A DNA stretch of 64,000 bases from Sinonovacula constricta (taxonomy: Eukaryota > Mollusca > Bivalvia > Cardiida > Solecurtidae): assembly GCA_007844125.1 (NCBI GenBank), contig CM017567.1, forward strand, positions 3,839,660-3,903,659. Reading direction: 5' to 3'. The notes beneath the pieces are model-generated. The model saw nothing but the letters and a program-made list of their open reading frames with translations, did not search any database and was not told where the DNA came from. Below are positions 35,021 through 46,365 of the stretch, one piece after another (position 1 is the stretch's first letter; the number at the start of each line of letters is the position of its first letter). Both the position numbers and the translations under genes were made by a program.

Positions 35021-35800
35021 TTTTGCTTTATCAAAACTTCAAACATTAATTGTTTTAGCGTATATAATAAAATAATATATTACAGTCTAAACAAAGAAAA
35101 TGTCTATGAATAGTAAATCTTCTCTAGCGAGGGGACCTAAAGCATATTTATTTATGTAGATATCTATTATACATATCTTCACTGTCAGATATAACTGTCA
35201 ATGCAGATTACAAGTGTATCTAATTCTTTTATGCCTATATTTAATACATATCCGGAACCTTATCATTTACATTAAACTATATAATATTTGACTTGAACAG
35301 TGTCCATCGTCAAGAAATTCTGTATATACTTAAATGATAAGGTTAGCTAGTTTAAACAAAATAGAATAGAATAGAGAAAGAAGCAAAGTTTCCTAGTTCT
35401 ATATCTAAATATATTAATCTTAAACTAACGAACAAGAGGATTTCTGAGGAGTGAATGCCATTTCTGTGTACGCTACAAATTAGCTTTTGTAAGAACAATA
35501 CTTATGCCGCTGAAAATAAGGCTTAACACTAAAGGCGAAATCAATATTAATTATAATATAAATACTCTTACCAACGACATGGTAAAAAATGTCTCACCTG
35601 TGAAAAGCAAAAATGTACCAATCACTGCCAAATACACACAGACACGAGTAATTTTAACAGTAGTAATCACGTAATCTTTTGCAAAAAATTAACACATAAA
35701 AGATAAATAATTTAACCATGTGTCAACGTGTCTGCCATACATATATGTATGTAACATTGATGTCATCCTGACCTATGTTTGTAACTCATTCAGGTCGAGC
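35021..35800. other. Non-coding AT-rich stretch
   Basis: Nothing recognised. Confidence 0.4.
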
Positions 35801-36630
35801 GGTACTGGCTAACGACTTACTAAAATAATTTACAAGCATAAAAGCCGCCCTCGTCGACTGGTACTGGCTAACGACTTACTAAAATAATTTACAAGCATAA
35901 AAGCCGCCCTCGTCGACTGGTACTGGCTAACGACTTACTAAAATAATTTACAAGCATAAAAGCCGCCCTCGTCGACTGGTACTGGCTAACGACTTACTAA
36001 AATAATTTACAAGCATAAAAGCCGCCCTGGTCGACTGGTACTGGCTAACGACTTACTAGATTAATTTACAAGCATAAAACCCGCCCTCGTCGACTGGTAC
36101 TGGCTAACGACTTACTAAAAAAATTTACAAGCATAAAAGCCGCCCTCGTCGACTGGTACTGGCTAACGACTTACTAAAATAATTTACAAGCATAAAAGCC
36201 GCCCTCGTCGACTGGTACTTGCTAACGACTTACTAGATTAATTTACAAGCATAAAACTAGTCCTGGTCGACTGGTACTGGCTAAGGACTTACTAGATTAT
36301 TTTACAAGCATAAAACTTGTCCTGGTCGACTGGTACTGGCTAACGACTTACTAGATTAATTTACAAACATAAAACCCGCCCTGGTCGACTGGTACTGGCT
36401 AACTAACGACTTACTAGATTAATTTACAAGCATAAAACTTGTCCTGGTCGACTGGTACTGGGTAACGACTTACTAGATTAATTTACAAGCATAAAACTTG
36501 TCCTGGTCGACTGGTACTGGGTAACGACTTACTAGATTAATTTACAAGCATAAAACTTGTCCTGGTCGACTGGTACTGGGTAACGACTTACTAGATTAAT
36601 TTACAAGCATAAAACTAGTCCTGGTCGACT
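35801..36630. repeat. 59-bp satellite array, about 14 units (locus 1)
   Basis: Units of 59 bp contain GGTACTGGCTAACGACTTAC, TTTACAAGCATAAAA and a TCGTCGACT or TGGTCGACT end with a SalI-like GTCGAC core. Left-hand units (CCGCCCTCGTCGACT) are almost identical, while right-hand units carry CTTGTCCTGG, so subtypes are clustered. One unit has a 4-bp insertion (near 36403). The same unit recurs at 43664-43992. Confidence 0.95.
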
Positions 36631-36952
36631 GGCTAGGCATCATTAACAACATTCATTAAGTTCGTGTACTTTTTATTAATACCTTATTAATTAGAAAAAA
36701 ACAAGATACTGCGAATAATATTGACCTTGTAACTTTGCGTAGGTTGTCAATATTTCAGTATTGTTTTCTTGTTATCATTTAAGACTTGAAATACATGTTT
36801 TTACTATTTAATTAATAAAATAACGGCTATACATTTTATTACCTTACCACATCAAACGGCAAATGTCTTCCAACCAGATTATCGATGGGCGCGATTCGGG
36901 TAAAACTTTTCTTTTAAAAAATAGCATAGTTTTATTTTAGACCTGCAACATA
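36631..36952. repeat. Shared tail next to the 59-bp array (locus 1)
   Basis: About 320 bp immediately right of the array is repeated nearly base for base at 43993-44269 (blocks AAACAAGATACTGCGAATAA, TTTGCGTAGGTTGTCAATAT and CCAACCAGATTATCGATGGG). Similarity ends at GACCTGCAACAT at both loci. Array plus tail therefore behaves as one repeat unit, probably a mobile element. Confidence 0.85.
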
Positions 36953-37034
36953 AGAACATATTACATTCTTTGCTTACATGTTTGTAACTGCTACAGCGTG
37001 GAAGACCAATAAAAACATCCGCATTCGCATAGTT

Positions 37035-37412
37035 ATCGCCCGCCTTCTTAAATCGTTAGGACGGGGCACAGTTGTAAAGGTATCGCCCGCCTTCTTTAAT
37101 CGTTAGGACGCGGCACAGTTGTAAAGGTATCGCCCGCCTTCTTCAATCGTAAGGATGCGGCACAGTTGTAAAGGTATCGCCCGCCTTCTTTAATCGTAAG
37201 GATGCGGCACAGTTGTAAAGGTATCGCCCGCCTTCTTTAATCGTAAGGATGCGGCACAGTTGTAAAGGTATCGCCCGCCTTCTTTACTCGAAAGGATGCG
37301 GCACAGTTGTAAAGGTATCGCCCGCTTTTTTTTAATCGTAAGGATGCGGCACAGTAGTAAAGGTATCGCCCGCCTTCTTTAATCGTTAGGATGCGGCACA
37401 ATTGTAAAGGTA
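37035..37412. repeat. 47-bp tandem array, 8 units
   Basis: Units of 47 bp contain TATCGCCCGCCTTCTTTAAT and CGGCACAGTTGTAAAGG. It begins about 85 bp after the tail of the 59-bp repeat and is not present at the second 59-bp locus. Confidence 0.95.
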
Positions 37413-38433
37413 TTGAACAATATATATGAATGCTAAAATTATAAAATAATTGCATTAATAAAATGGCAGATAAAGTCTTAAAAACAATAAATATGTTGCT
37501 AAAAACTTACTCAAATTAATGTTTTACTAACATGATAGAGAAAGCTTCAAACTTTATAACAAATGGTGCAGATCAATGTAACTTAGTTGTTAAAAAGAGT
37601 TTCTCTATTCCCATCAAGAAGGCTAAAGAACATGGGGTGATTTTGTTTTGTAAAAATGCTAGAAAGCAATATCATGCTTCGATGATTAAGAACAGTCGAC
37701 ATAGAACAACAGACTCATATTTGTTGATATAGCTAATAGTAGTATGACATACAGATGATGTTGCTTTTTTCATAATTATTTCAATAAAAAGCTTAAAATC
37801 TTCGCTGAACAGGGTTCTAAGCATTTTGAAGTCTCTTTTAAATAAACATTTTGTTGGCAAGAAAGGTGCTGTTTCAAATGTAACTAGTCAATGATTTTAT
37901 GAACATTTTCTTCAGCTCAATCATATCTTTGGTAATGGTGACAATGGCTTTCATGACATAAAGTTTTATAGTCTTCTTGCAATTATAGTAAACACAATAA
38001 ACAATTAGTCTGGATGAAATTAAAAACGCATAACAAATTTTAATAAAAAGGCCCATTTTTGATATTCCTGCTGAATGAATAATTAACGTATTAGGAGAAC
38101 GACATAGTTGATAACATTTGTCAGCTCTGGTGGGTTTCCTAAAGTGTGAAGTAAAGGAGTTATCATCTTACCATTTTCTATTTTAAAGGCAGTGTCAATG
38201 ATGCTGGTAATTATCGAGGTATAACTAAATATTAGTTTGTTTTGGGCATTTTTACATCTTTTTTAAATAATAGACTTAAATCATTTACGGACGATAACAT
38301 CATTATGTGTGAAAAAACAAGTAGGCTTTAGAAAAATATAATCCGTAAGCATTATGCTTTCTGGTTCTAGAAAGAAAAACTGTATTGCTTATAAACATGT
38401 CTGCGCTTCCACTACGGGAAGCATTGGGAACAT
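37413..38433. other. Non-coding stretch
   Basis: Short frames at 37532-38056 are AT-rich and unsupported. Confidence 0.4.
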
Positions 38434-38750
38434 ACCGGACCTGGTAGCGCAATCGGAAGAGCGTCGGCTCCAGGTACGGGAGGCCCCGGGTTCGATCCCG
38501 GGCCGCGACATACCAAAGTCGTTAAAAATGGTAGTGGTATAGCTCCCTTGCTAACGCTCAAGCAAATATAAGGGTAGTTCCACGACTGGTTGGCCCGGTG
38601 TCAGGATAACGTGACTGGGTGTGGTATCATGCCAGGTGTTCAAGGCATGCTATACACAATGAAGGCAGCACTATATCTGCTTCAAGTGGACACCGTCTCC
38701 AGATAACTGAAATAATGTTGGTGGGACGATAAACCCAATAAACAAACAAA
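38434..38750 (+). mobile_element. tRNA-derived SINE, family A, intact with 12-bp target duplication
   Basis: 317 bp, flanked by the perfect direct repeat CATTGGGAACAT (38422-38433 and 38751-38762). The tRNA-like head holds box A TAGCGCAATCGG (38445-38456) and box B GGTTCGATCCC (38489-38499). It ends in ATAAACCCAATAAACAAACA, an A-rich tail. This is the youngest-looking of the four copies and the best reference for the family. Confidence 0.92.
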
Positions 38751-38762
38751 CATTGGGAACAT

Positions 38763-39456
38763 GTTCAATAATCAAAGCGCCGCAAGCACTGCAGTGTACA
38801 TTGCTTGAAAATTAAATTAAAATGGTAAGACAGTAATCATTACAGTCAGTACAGTCATTACTTTAATGACATTATTTTCAAACTAACTGCATTCAAGAAG
38901 ACACACCTTTAGTTGCTTTATTATTAATAAAGTCGTACAAAGAATGCCCACATACAAAAAATGCTTATAGTTTCATCATGCTAAAAAGACCTGACTCAAT
39001 ATTGAACAATCTATAAAGCATAAACATGAAACCATATACAACAAAACCCTTTTATTGGTCTTTTTATATACACCAACTTTTTAAATCCATGATATTTTTA
39101 CTTTGAGCTGGAAAATGGTGCTGGGTTTTTGTGCTTCTTTGTTCTTTGTTGTTTTTTGTTGTTGTTTTGTTATTTGTTGTTGTTTTTTGTTCAAAAAGTT
39201 AAATGTTTTGCGGATAGGAGAACAGCGAAGCATCATCTTCGCCTAATTACGACAACACTGCACCTTACCCAATATTCGACAAAAAATCTGTATGGGACAA
39301 AAAAGGGTGTGTAAGCCTAAAGTCAATCAGTTTCTACTGTAGAATTCCAAGCGTCTTGATCAATTGACGCGTCTATCAATAATGGAGGAGGGGCTAGTAA
39401 ACTGGCTGGGATGGTGTACCAAGCAGATACTGATCGAAGGCTCAGGCGGCTGTAAC
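38763..39456. other. Non-coding stretch
   Basis: A TTGTTTT-rich patch lies at 39127-39195. A short TTTCTACTG near 39331 resembles a pogo-type end. The last 9 bp (39448-39456) are the left copy of the MULE target duplication. Confidence 0.4.
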
Positions 39457-39459
39457 GAA

Positions 39460-39580
39460 TGTCGGACATTTCCCCGTTCGTCATTTTTGTAGGTCCGGAC
39501 ATTTCCCCGTTCGTCATTTGTGTTGTCCCGGACAAATCCCCGCTCATGAACTTGTAAGGGTGGACAATTCCCCGCTCAAG
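39460..39580. repeat. MULE terminal inverted repeat, left
   Basis: Four tandem submotifs with a TCCCCG core, spaced roughly 25-36 bp, likely repeated transposase-binding sites. The order of variants mirrors the right end. Confidence 0.85.
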
Positions 39581-39899
39581 CTTTACCAAGCAATAGGTGT
39601 AGTTAAGTTTTCGTGTCCAAATTACTGTGCATGTATAAGTGGATTAATCACAATTATTAATAGACATAATATTGAATCACTTGTCCTGTTGAAGTTGTTT
39701 GTTTAGGATTGAAAACTTGAATACTGTTTATTTCCAAATGTTTATTTCATTTAGCAAGGTACGTAGAGTCATGCATACACACAGTTCACACACATCATTT
39801 GATATAAAACAATAAACAAAATCAAGTAATAAATAGTAATAATAAAAAAGTTTATACAAAAATACACTACAGTCACTACAGGCCCCAACAACTGAACGT

Positions 39900-41017
39900 T
39901 CAGTGTAGACGCACACACTTCCCAATCGCAAGAAGGAATTCTTCGACCGTCTTCTCGGAGTTGGCAACTTGCTGGCACAGCTTCTTCAGTTTCTTCTGAT
40001 GTTGGACGACATACTTCTGTCGTCGTTTGCTGCTTGTGGCTATGCCGTTAACGGTTCTATAGGCCTCCGTCTCAGTGTCTGCGTTATCTTTCATAATGCA
40101 ATCAATCACTGTCCAGAGAGACGGATTCGAATGACCCACGAGGTGCCGGAAGCCGTTGTTCCAGGACTCCATGACGTTGTTGGTCCTAGATGCGTCTGTC
40201 ACCATAGCTTCGTGCACGTTCCACTTTGACGGGTCAAATCTCGGTGGTGTTCGCCTGAAAAGTAGCCGTCCACCACTGAACTCCGACTTGTAGGTCCCCG
40301 ACACGTATGTGGCATCAAAATAGTCAACGACTGGGATGAGTTCTGACGGGGGCGGTGTGACGGATGTACTTCATCCCCTCGGACACCAGGTTGATAGGCA
40401 AGAAAGCGAGGCCGTCTATCATTCCGCAGTAGTCACGTATTGCTTCTTCTTCCCTGTACGCCCGTTGTAACCCCTCCGCCTGGACACGAAGCCACGTAGC
40501 TTGCGTTAAATGATAGAAGCAGCCTTGTATTCTCAGATGTTGGCCTAAGATAGCATGTACTGCGTTGTGGATGGCCATCTCGTAGTCTACAACGATTGTT
40601 GTTGGGTTAGGCCTGATGTCTCTGTGAAGGCAGGTGTCGAGAATGGCGGTCAGATACTCCTCATAGTGGTGTTGTGTTTTTCCTGGTAGCAGACCATACA
40701 CCGCTGTAACGTATGTGGATTCTGCGGCTGCGACCCGGATGCAGAAGGGTTTCTTTCTTGCCAACAGCCGCACGAACCTCGACGGGGTGGTTCACCAGCC
40801 GGTCGGCGAGGATCTGACCTGACTTGCCACGGTTAGCATCCGCAGCAGCCAGGATCTCCGTACGAAGCTTGAGTGCTTCAGTGGCGAAGTGATCTGCCTC
40901 ATGGCTGTGATCTGTCAGTGAGCTGGCTGCTGTGATGTCTTTGTCACTCACGAGTGCACCTTTGCACTGTTTTGATCGTCTCCTTGTTCTTCGTGTATAC
41001 AAAGCCTGCATGCACAA
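39900..41017 (-). pseudogene. MULE transposase, broken by a frameshift and an internal deletion
   Basis: Three segments on the minus strand. (1) 41017 to about 40770: an N-terminal part resembling the end of a FLYWCH-type zinc-binding domain (CKGALVSDKD, then LTDHSHEAD) and a charged helix. (2) About 40770-40350: the MULE transposase core, with LLPGKTQHHYEEYL, TIVVDYEMA (a catalytic-type Asp) and GCFYHLTQATWLRVQ, then GLAFLPINLV. (3) About 40350-39900: the C-terminal part with DYFDATYVSGTYK, WNVHEAM and RTNNVMESWNNGFR (the conserved Glu). Segments 2 and 3 are in different frames, meeting at a run of five G at 40348-40352. Between 1 and 2 about 100 residues normally present, including the first catalytic Asp, are missing. 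The element cannot make active transposase. Confidence 0.85.
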
Positions 41018-41389
41018 GTTTTTTTGTACCGCTTTTCGTTGTGATGATCTCCATGACAGATTTTGTTTTTTGTAAAATACATCTTATGCAAGATTATATA
41101 TTAAGAAATGTTTTTGAGTCATTAGTAAGTTTGTCAAACAACTTTAATTGTCTCATTTGTGGAGATAATAAGGTGTTAAACGTGTTCGTTAATATCGTTC
41201 ATGATCATACAACTTTAATTGAGCGAGGTTCAAACCGTGTTAAATTAATTAAAAGTCCGAAAACTGTTCAGAAAACTGTAAAAGGATTAATTAAAATAGT
41301 TTTCACACATAATTTGCATATTCAATTTATTACCACGATCAAACAACTTTAATTGAGCGAGGCTGACTTAATTAACAACAACACACATA

Positions 41390-41529
41390 ATTGAGCGGGG
41401 AATTGTCCGCCCTTACAATTTCATGAGCGGGGATTTGTCCAGGTCTACACAAATAACGAACGGGGAAATGTCCGGACCTTCAAAAATGACGAACGGGGAA
41501 ATGTCCGGGCGGGGATTTGTCCGGATACC
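41390..41529. repeat. MULE terminal inverted repeat, right
   Basis: Inverted counterpart of the left end with one extra submotif at the outer edge (CGGGGATTTGTCCGG), so the two ends differ in repeat number. Confidence 0.85.
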
Positions 41530-41538
41530 GGCTGTAAC

Positions 41539-43663
41539 ATTGACCCGATTCCACTGCCGCCTCTGATCGTAGGTTGATGTTAAATGTTGGAATTTCACTT
41601 TCTGTGGTCAATAAGTTAATGGCCTTTATTTATTCAAGTCAAGCAATCCTACAAAGTCTAAAAAGCTTTCTTTCTTTTAGTTTCTCAGAAAAAATATTTA
41701 TATTAGGAAGTATTTATATTAGGATCCGGAGCTATCTTTCATAAAGCGATGAAGCCTTGTTACTTAAAAAAGGTTCTGTCAGGTTTTATATTCATTGATT
41801 AAGCAGAGATGCAATATGCACCTTTAACGTATGATGCAGAGAATCTGCAGAAAATGAGTCAGATCAAGTTTACTGACCTCATGTAATCAGGTGTAGTTCG
41901 AAAATGTATAATGTATCTTTCAAAAGTTGATCGTTAAATGTAGGACTTTATTTTGCGAAGGGATTCTAAGCTGAATCGTGTTCGGTCGGGCATAAGGACG
42001 CGGGCGGCTTGGATTTTGTAGCTATGACTTTGCTAGCGCACTGAAAACAAAAATAACAAATATAGACATTTTAAGTTCGTGATAACATTTTTATTGGAAA
42101 ACTTGTTTCTATTCAATTTCGTTATTATCATTGTCACGGAAAGTTTTTGTATCGCCACCACACGCACGCGTTAATTAATACGAAATCAAATATATGTACG
42201 ATATTGGCAATACCTGAAAACGGAACGGATTGGCTTGAATCCCCTTTTTATCAACTTCTTCCTTGATCATTGTTATTGTATCAATATGCTCATAACAATA
42301 AATTAAACTACACCAGACTGTTTGTCTATTAACATTTATTCTAAAGTGTTTTCGTTGCGTTTTAATTTTATATTGTGTTGTTGTTTTTCTGTTGTATACG
42401 TAAAATATTATAACAAGACAGGAAACGCTGTAACAATATATATTGGCAACTAAAATGTGGTTGACGCAATTATAATATCATTACCTAACATCTATATAAT
42501 TATGTTTATACATATAAATAACGTGTTTAGTACAAATATTTTCTTTCCTTGTTTATGTATTTTTTTAACTTCAGTATACCGGTAAGTGTTAATTGACAAT
42601 TTTGCACTTGTAACGTAAAAATCCTGATGTTATAAATTTTTAACTATTGTTCCAGTGAATCGGAGTTTTTACTAGATTTGGGAATGGCAAAGTTATATAA
42701 ACATAAGCTTGCAAACCCATTTTTAATGATTTTTTTTACAAATACACCGCATCGTCAGGCCGACAGCCAAACTTCCGGCTCACCGCTGGCCAGCAGAAAA
42801 CCTACTCTATTGAAGTTCTCCTTCCCGACTGAGTCTCGAACCGTTGAGAAGATGAGAGGCCGATGAGTTAGACGTGTTCCTTGTTCGCAACGCAACCATC
42901 GAACAACTTAAGAGAATTCAGAAGCCGGACTGTTAAAAAGAGGGCGGTAGGCAACTAGATTAGTAATAAGTATTATAGAACTATAAAGTCAGTATGATGA
43001 AAATGACATTACAAATTATACACCTCACATACTTCTCAATACATTGTTAATTTAAATTGTACTTGTATTATTATTTTATTAACGTATTATGACTAGTAAA
43101 GAAATGGCTCGTTTTATAAATATTCAACAGTTAATAATAATACAAATTGTTTTCAGTAGTCAAAATTCGATCTTGTTGGCTGTTAATTTATACGTGTATC
43201 ATTGTGTAAGCAAACGATTTCACTCAATATAATGAGAATACTAGCGGATCTTTGCATAAGAAGGAATAACTAAAACTTATACAGACATAGAAGGCGTTTG
43301 AAGATTGGGTATAGGAGATGTTTGGAGTTGGGGTCGCGGGAAGGAGGGCGTCGGAAAAGGTTAGAAATAATTCTGCGATGCATTCTGCACGATGTAATGT
43401 TGATTATAAGACTACTTTTGATCTCTCTGCAGGTTATTTGGAAGTATGGCGACAAGCCCTTTCGATTAAACACAAGATTTTGAGTTTCTTTCAAAATTAA
43501 ATTGGCGCAAACATGCCAAATCATGAATAATATCTAAGTAACAGCAAATCTGTGCACAACTGATTGGTCGGGGACAATGTTTAAAGGAATTAATGTTTAT
43601 GGATATTTCGACTCTTACAACTTCATAAGTTACTCTCCAGGACGGGCCATCGTTTTACAATCC
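41539..43663. other. Non-coding stretch with one decayed SINE-like patch
   Basis: A patch at about 42740-42890 (GACTGAGTCTCGAACC and AGCAGAAAACCTACTC) resembles a diverged family C SINE. Nothing else recognised. Confidence 0.4.
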
Positions 43664-43992
43664 TTAATTTACAAACATAAAACTCGTTCTGGTCGACTGG
43701 TACTTGTTAATGACTTACACAATTAATTTACAAACATAAAACTCGTTCTGGTCGACTGGTACTTGTTTACGACTTACACAATTAATTTCCAAGCATAAAA
43801 CTCATTCTGATCGAGTGGTACTGGAAAACGACTTACACAATTAATTTACAAGCATAAAACTCATTCTGATCGAGTGGTACTGGAAAACGACTTACACAAT
43901 TAATTTACAAGCATAAAACTCATTCAGATCGAGTGGTACTGGCTAACGACTTACTAAATTAATTTACAAGCATAAAACTCGGTCTGGCCGAC
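43664..43992. repeat. 59-bp satellite array, about 5.6 units (locus 2)
   Basis: Same 59-bp unit as at 35801 but more diverged: CGTTCTGGTCGACT and CATTCTGATCGAGT ends. It is followed by the same tail as at locus 1. Confidence 0.92.
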
Positions 43993-44269
43993 TGGCTCAT
44001 TAATACCGTTTTAATTAGAAAAACAAGATACTGCGAATAATATTGACCTTTGTAACTTTGCGTAGGTTGTCAATATTTCAGTATTGTTTTCTTGTTATCA
44101 TTTAAGACTTGAAATACATGTTTTTACTTTTTATTTAATAAAATAACGGCTATAAATTTCATTACCTAACCACATCAAAATGCAAATGTCTCCCAACCAG
44201 ATTATCGATGGGCGCACTTCGGATAAAACTTTTAGAAAATAGCATAGTTTTATTTTAGACCTGCAACAT
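43993..44269. repeat. Shared tail next to the 59-bp array (locus 2)
   Basis: Matches 36631-36952 in the same orientation with small indels. Similarity stops at GACCTGCAACAT. Confidence 0.85.
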
Positions 44270-44398
44270 TAGACCTCTTGAGACCAGAACCTCTTATGGA
44301 ATGCATTTTGTTATGGGGACGATAGCGTAACAGTACATAACACGATGTCGGAGGTGTTCTGTGAAACTTTCCAGAGAAAAGAACCAAGTGTCCTGTTT

Positions 44399-44490
44399 TT
44401 TAACAGGAACAGAACAGTCTTTTATTTGTCTCAACGTGTACATAGTACATATCTGCAAGATACTTACAATCAATGTTACTGTTACTGATC
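44399..44490 (-). repeat. Possible LINE 3' end, second copy
   Basis: GGAACAGAACAG followed by TTTTATTTGTC and GTGTACATAG, similar to 34885-35020. Confidence 0.3.
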
Positions 44491-45464
44491 ATCAAGTCTC
44501 CTCAAAACCACATACACAGACACAAACGATGTAAATACAGATGTAGCAGAGAACAAGGAAAACAAACAAACAAAGTAGCAAAAATACTCTACTTCCCATT
44601 GGAGTTATGGTTCGTTACTGTCAAATGTTTATGTAATAAATCAACTCAATCGGAACACGTGGGTAATTCACGAATCAGCTCTCGGATGTATGTAGGTAGT
44701 CGTATTTCCCTAAATGGAACTTCTTTTGTGTCAGACGTCAAAACAAAGATGGCAGCTCGGATGACATCTAACTATAGAACGATGCCTGTAAAAGTTCACT
44801 TTGTGGCTGCTTCAAATTTAAATCATCCAAGGTTAATTTACCCGGCGAAGCAAAGACACAGCTGTGAAACGACCCCACTGTTTGTTTTGTGCGAACTAAA
44901 TTTTAAGCATCTTCTTCCGACTTCCGGCGGTATCATTGCACCAGATACATCCGAGGGATGATTGTCCCGAGGACGGAATTACCCGAGGAGTTCCAATGGT
45001 AATCAACTGTGTAAGAGAGTGTTTAGTTCCCAGGACAGTCATATTCTTGATTAAAGCGCATGCTCGCTACGGCACCTTGGATGTCTCCCATCCAAGCACT
45101 TTCTTGTATAAATTTTGTAATGAAAATCTCCTAAAACAAGGATCATCCATTGCCAGTTCACGGGGCATTTGCTTCATCTTCGGTCTTTTCTGTACACGTT
45201 CCAAAAATAGCCGTTGTGATCCGAATGTTCACGGGTCGTGGATGGTGCGAAGTCCCTTATTCGGATCATCGTGGCTTTTCCGAACGTGTATGGAAAGGAC
45301 CGAAAATGATGCGAATGGGGTCTCTTCTTTTGGCTACGTCACTTTTTAAAGACATACATGTCTTCATTAACAATTATAACCGTCAGATGTACATTTATGT
45401 TTAGAAATTTACAAGTAAAAATACCTCGTTTGCATGGAAGTTACAAACAAAGAATGAAAACAAA
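44491..45464. other. Region with promoter-like patches, no gene called
   Basis: A frame of 162 codons (44473-44961, +) crosses it but has no coding character that I recognise. An AAGATGGCAGC near 44750 resembles a YY1 site, beside GACGTC at about 44735. The segment 45160-45350 is locally GC-richer. Confidence 0.3.
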
Positions 45465-45620
45465 TATAAAAAGAACACCATTTACCGAATAAGGACCCGT
45501 ATGTTGAGAACGTGTAAATCGCGAAACTTCCGAAATTCGGAATACCTCGCCCATTTTCATTCGCTTATTCTCTATCGAGAACGAGAATAGCCAAGGGGAT
45601 CCGTTCGCAAGCGTCGTTAA
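45465..45620. repeat. Promoter-like segment, copy 1 of a direct duplication
   Basis: Shares GTGTAAATCGCGAAACTTCC, AATTCGGAA and a CCATTTTC block with 45762-45910. A TTTCGCG (E2F-like) core is kept in both. Confidence 0.6.
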
Positions 45621-45761
45621 TAACAGATCAATGATCCTAATCAATAATGAAAATAATTTTAAACGAAAAACCAATAGTTTTCATAAGATTTATAAACATA
45701 TTAATACAAAGAACAACTGTACATATAATATAATAATACTTCATACTCGCTATAGTTATAT

Positions 45762-45910
45762 ATAAAAAGAACGTCATTTACCAAAATAGGACCCGTGCGT
45801 TGGGAATGTGTAAATCGCGAAACTTCCGCAATTCGGAACGCCTTGTCCATTTTCCCTCGACCATTCTCTAGCTATAACGAGAATGTCCGCGGACATCCGC
45901 TCGCATGTGC
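45762..45910. repeat. Promoter-like segment, copy 2 of a direct duplication
   Basis: Second copy about 300 bp to the right, diverged but colinear. Followed by a TATATAG and a GC-rich palindromic stretch (GGCGCGCTCTAGCGCG, 45943-45957 area). Confidence 0.6.
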
Positions 45911-45962
45911 TAATTTTTTAAGCATTCCATATATAGAGGCGGCGCGCTCTAGCGCGTCGCCA

Positions 45963-46140
45963 ATAATACATTTAAGCAAACATTTGACAAGACAAGAAAT
46001 GTTATTAATGCTGCTGATGAAAAAAAGGTCATTTTTTCCAGTTTATTTCACTTTTTTTCAATTAGGCAGGGTCACAATACATACCAACCATAATAATACT
46101 TAGATCCCATCATTAACTGTACCTTATATAAACATATATA
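45963..46140 (-). repeat. Dispersed repeat F, copy 1
   Basis: Reverse complement of 58100-58284 over about 180 bp (blocks GTTATTAATGCTGCTGATGA and AGATCCCATCATTAA). Nature unknown; both copies are next to short AT tracts. Confidence 0.8.
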
Positions 46141-46278
46141 TAAATCATAAGATGAATTGTATCAGCAAGTTTTTATCATTTCTAATGTTTCATTTACCTC
46201 TTATTTAGCAGTAGATTGTATTATCTCATTGTTATATTGTGATTTTTAATAGTTATTTTGTATACATGTACTATATTA

Positions 46279-46365
46279 GGGATTGGGATTTGCCGGCATT
46301 TTTGCCGATACTGTGCAGCGACATTTCTATCATTAAAGCACAGGGGTACTTATGAGGTGCCCTAA
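46279..46365 (-). mobile_element. SINE family B, truncated
   Basis: Only the tail-side 87 bp is present (CATTTTTGCCGATACTGTGC and TACTTATGAGGTGCCC); the tRNA-like head is absent. Confidence 0.75.

Larger units (their letters stand above)
39457..41529 (-). mobile_element. Mutator-like element (MULE) with 9-bp target duplication
   Basis: About 2073 bp flanked by the perfect direct repeat GGCTGTAAC (39448-39456 and 41530-41538); 9 bp is the usual Mutator-superfamily duplication. Both ends carry long inverted repeats of about 120 bp built from a tandem motif, GGACATTTCCCCGTTCGT and variants GGACAAATCCCCGCTCAT and GGACAATTCCCCGCTCAA. The interior holds a broken transposase on the minus strand. 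Confidence 0.9.

Noticed and set aside
38434..38510. True tRNA gene
   Set aside because: The tRNA-like part is the head of a dispersed 317-bp SINE with its own target duplication, and the cloverleaf is imperfect. The other SINE heads were rejected likewise.
44473..44961. 162-codon + strand frame
   Set aside because: Codon and amino-acid pattern look random, it starts in AT-rich repeat sequence and has no splice or promoter support.
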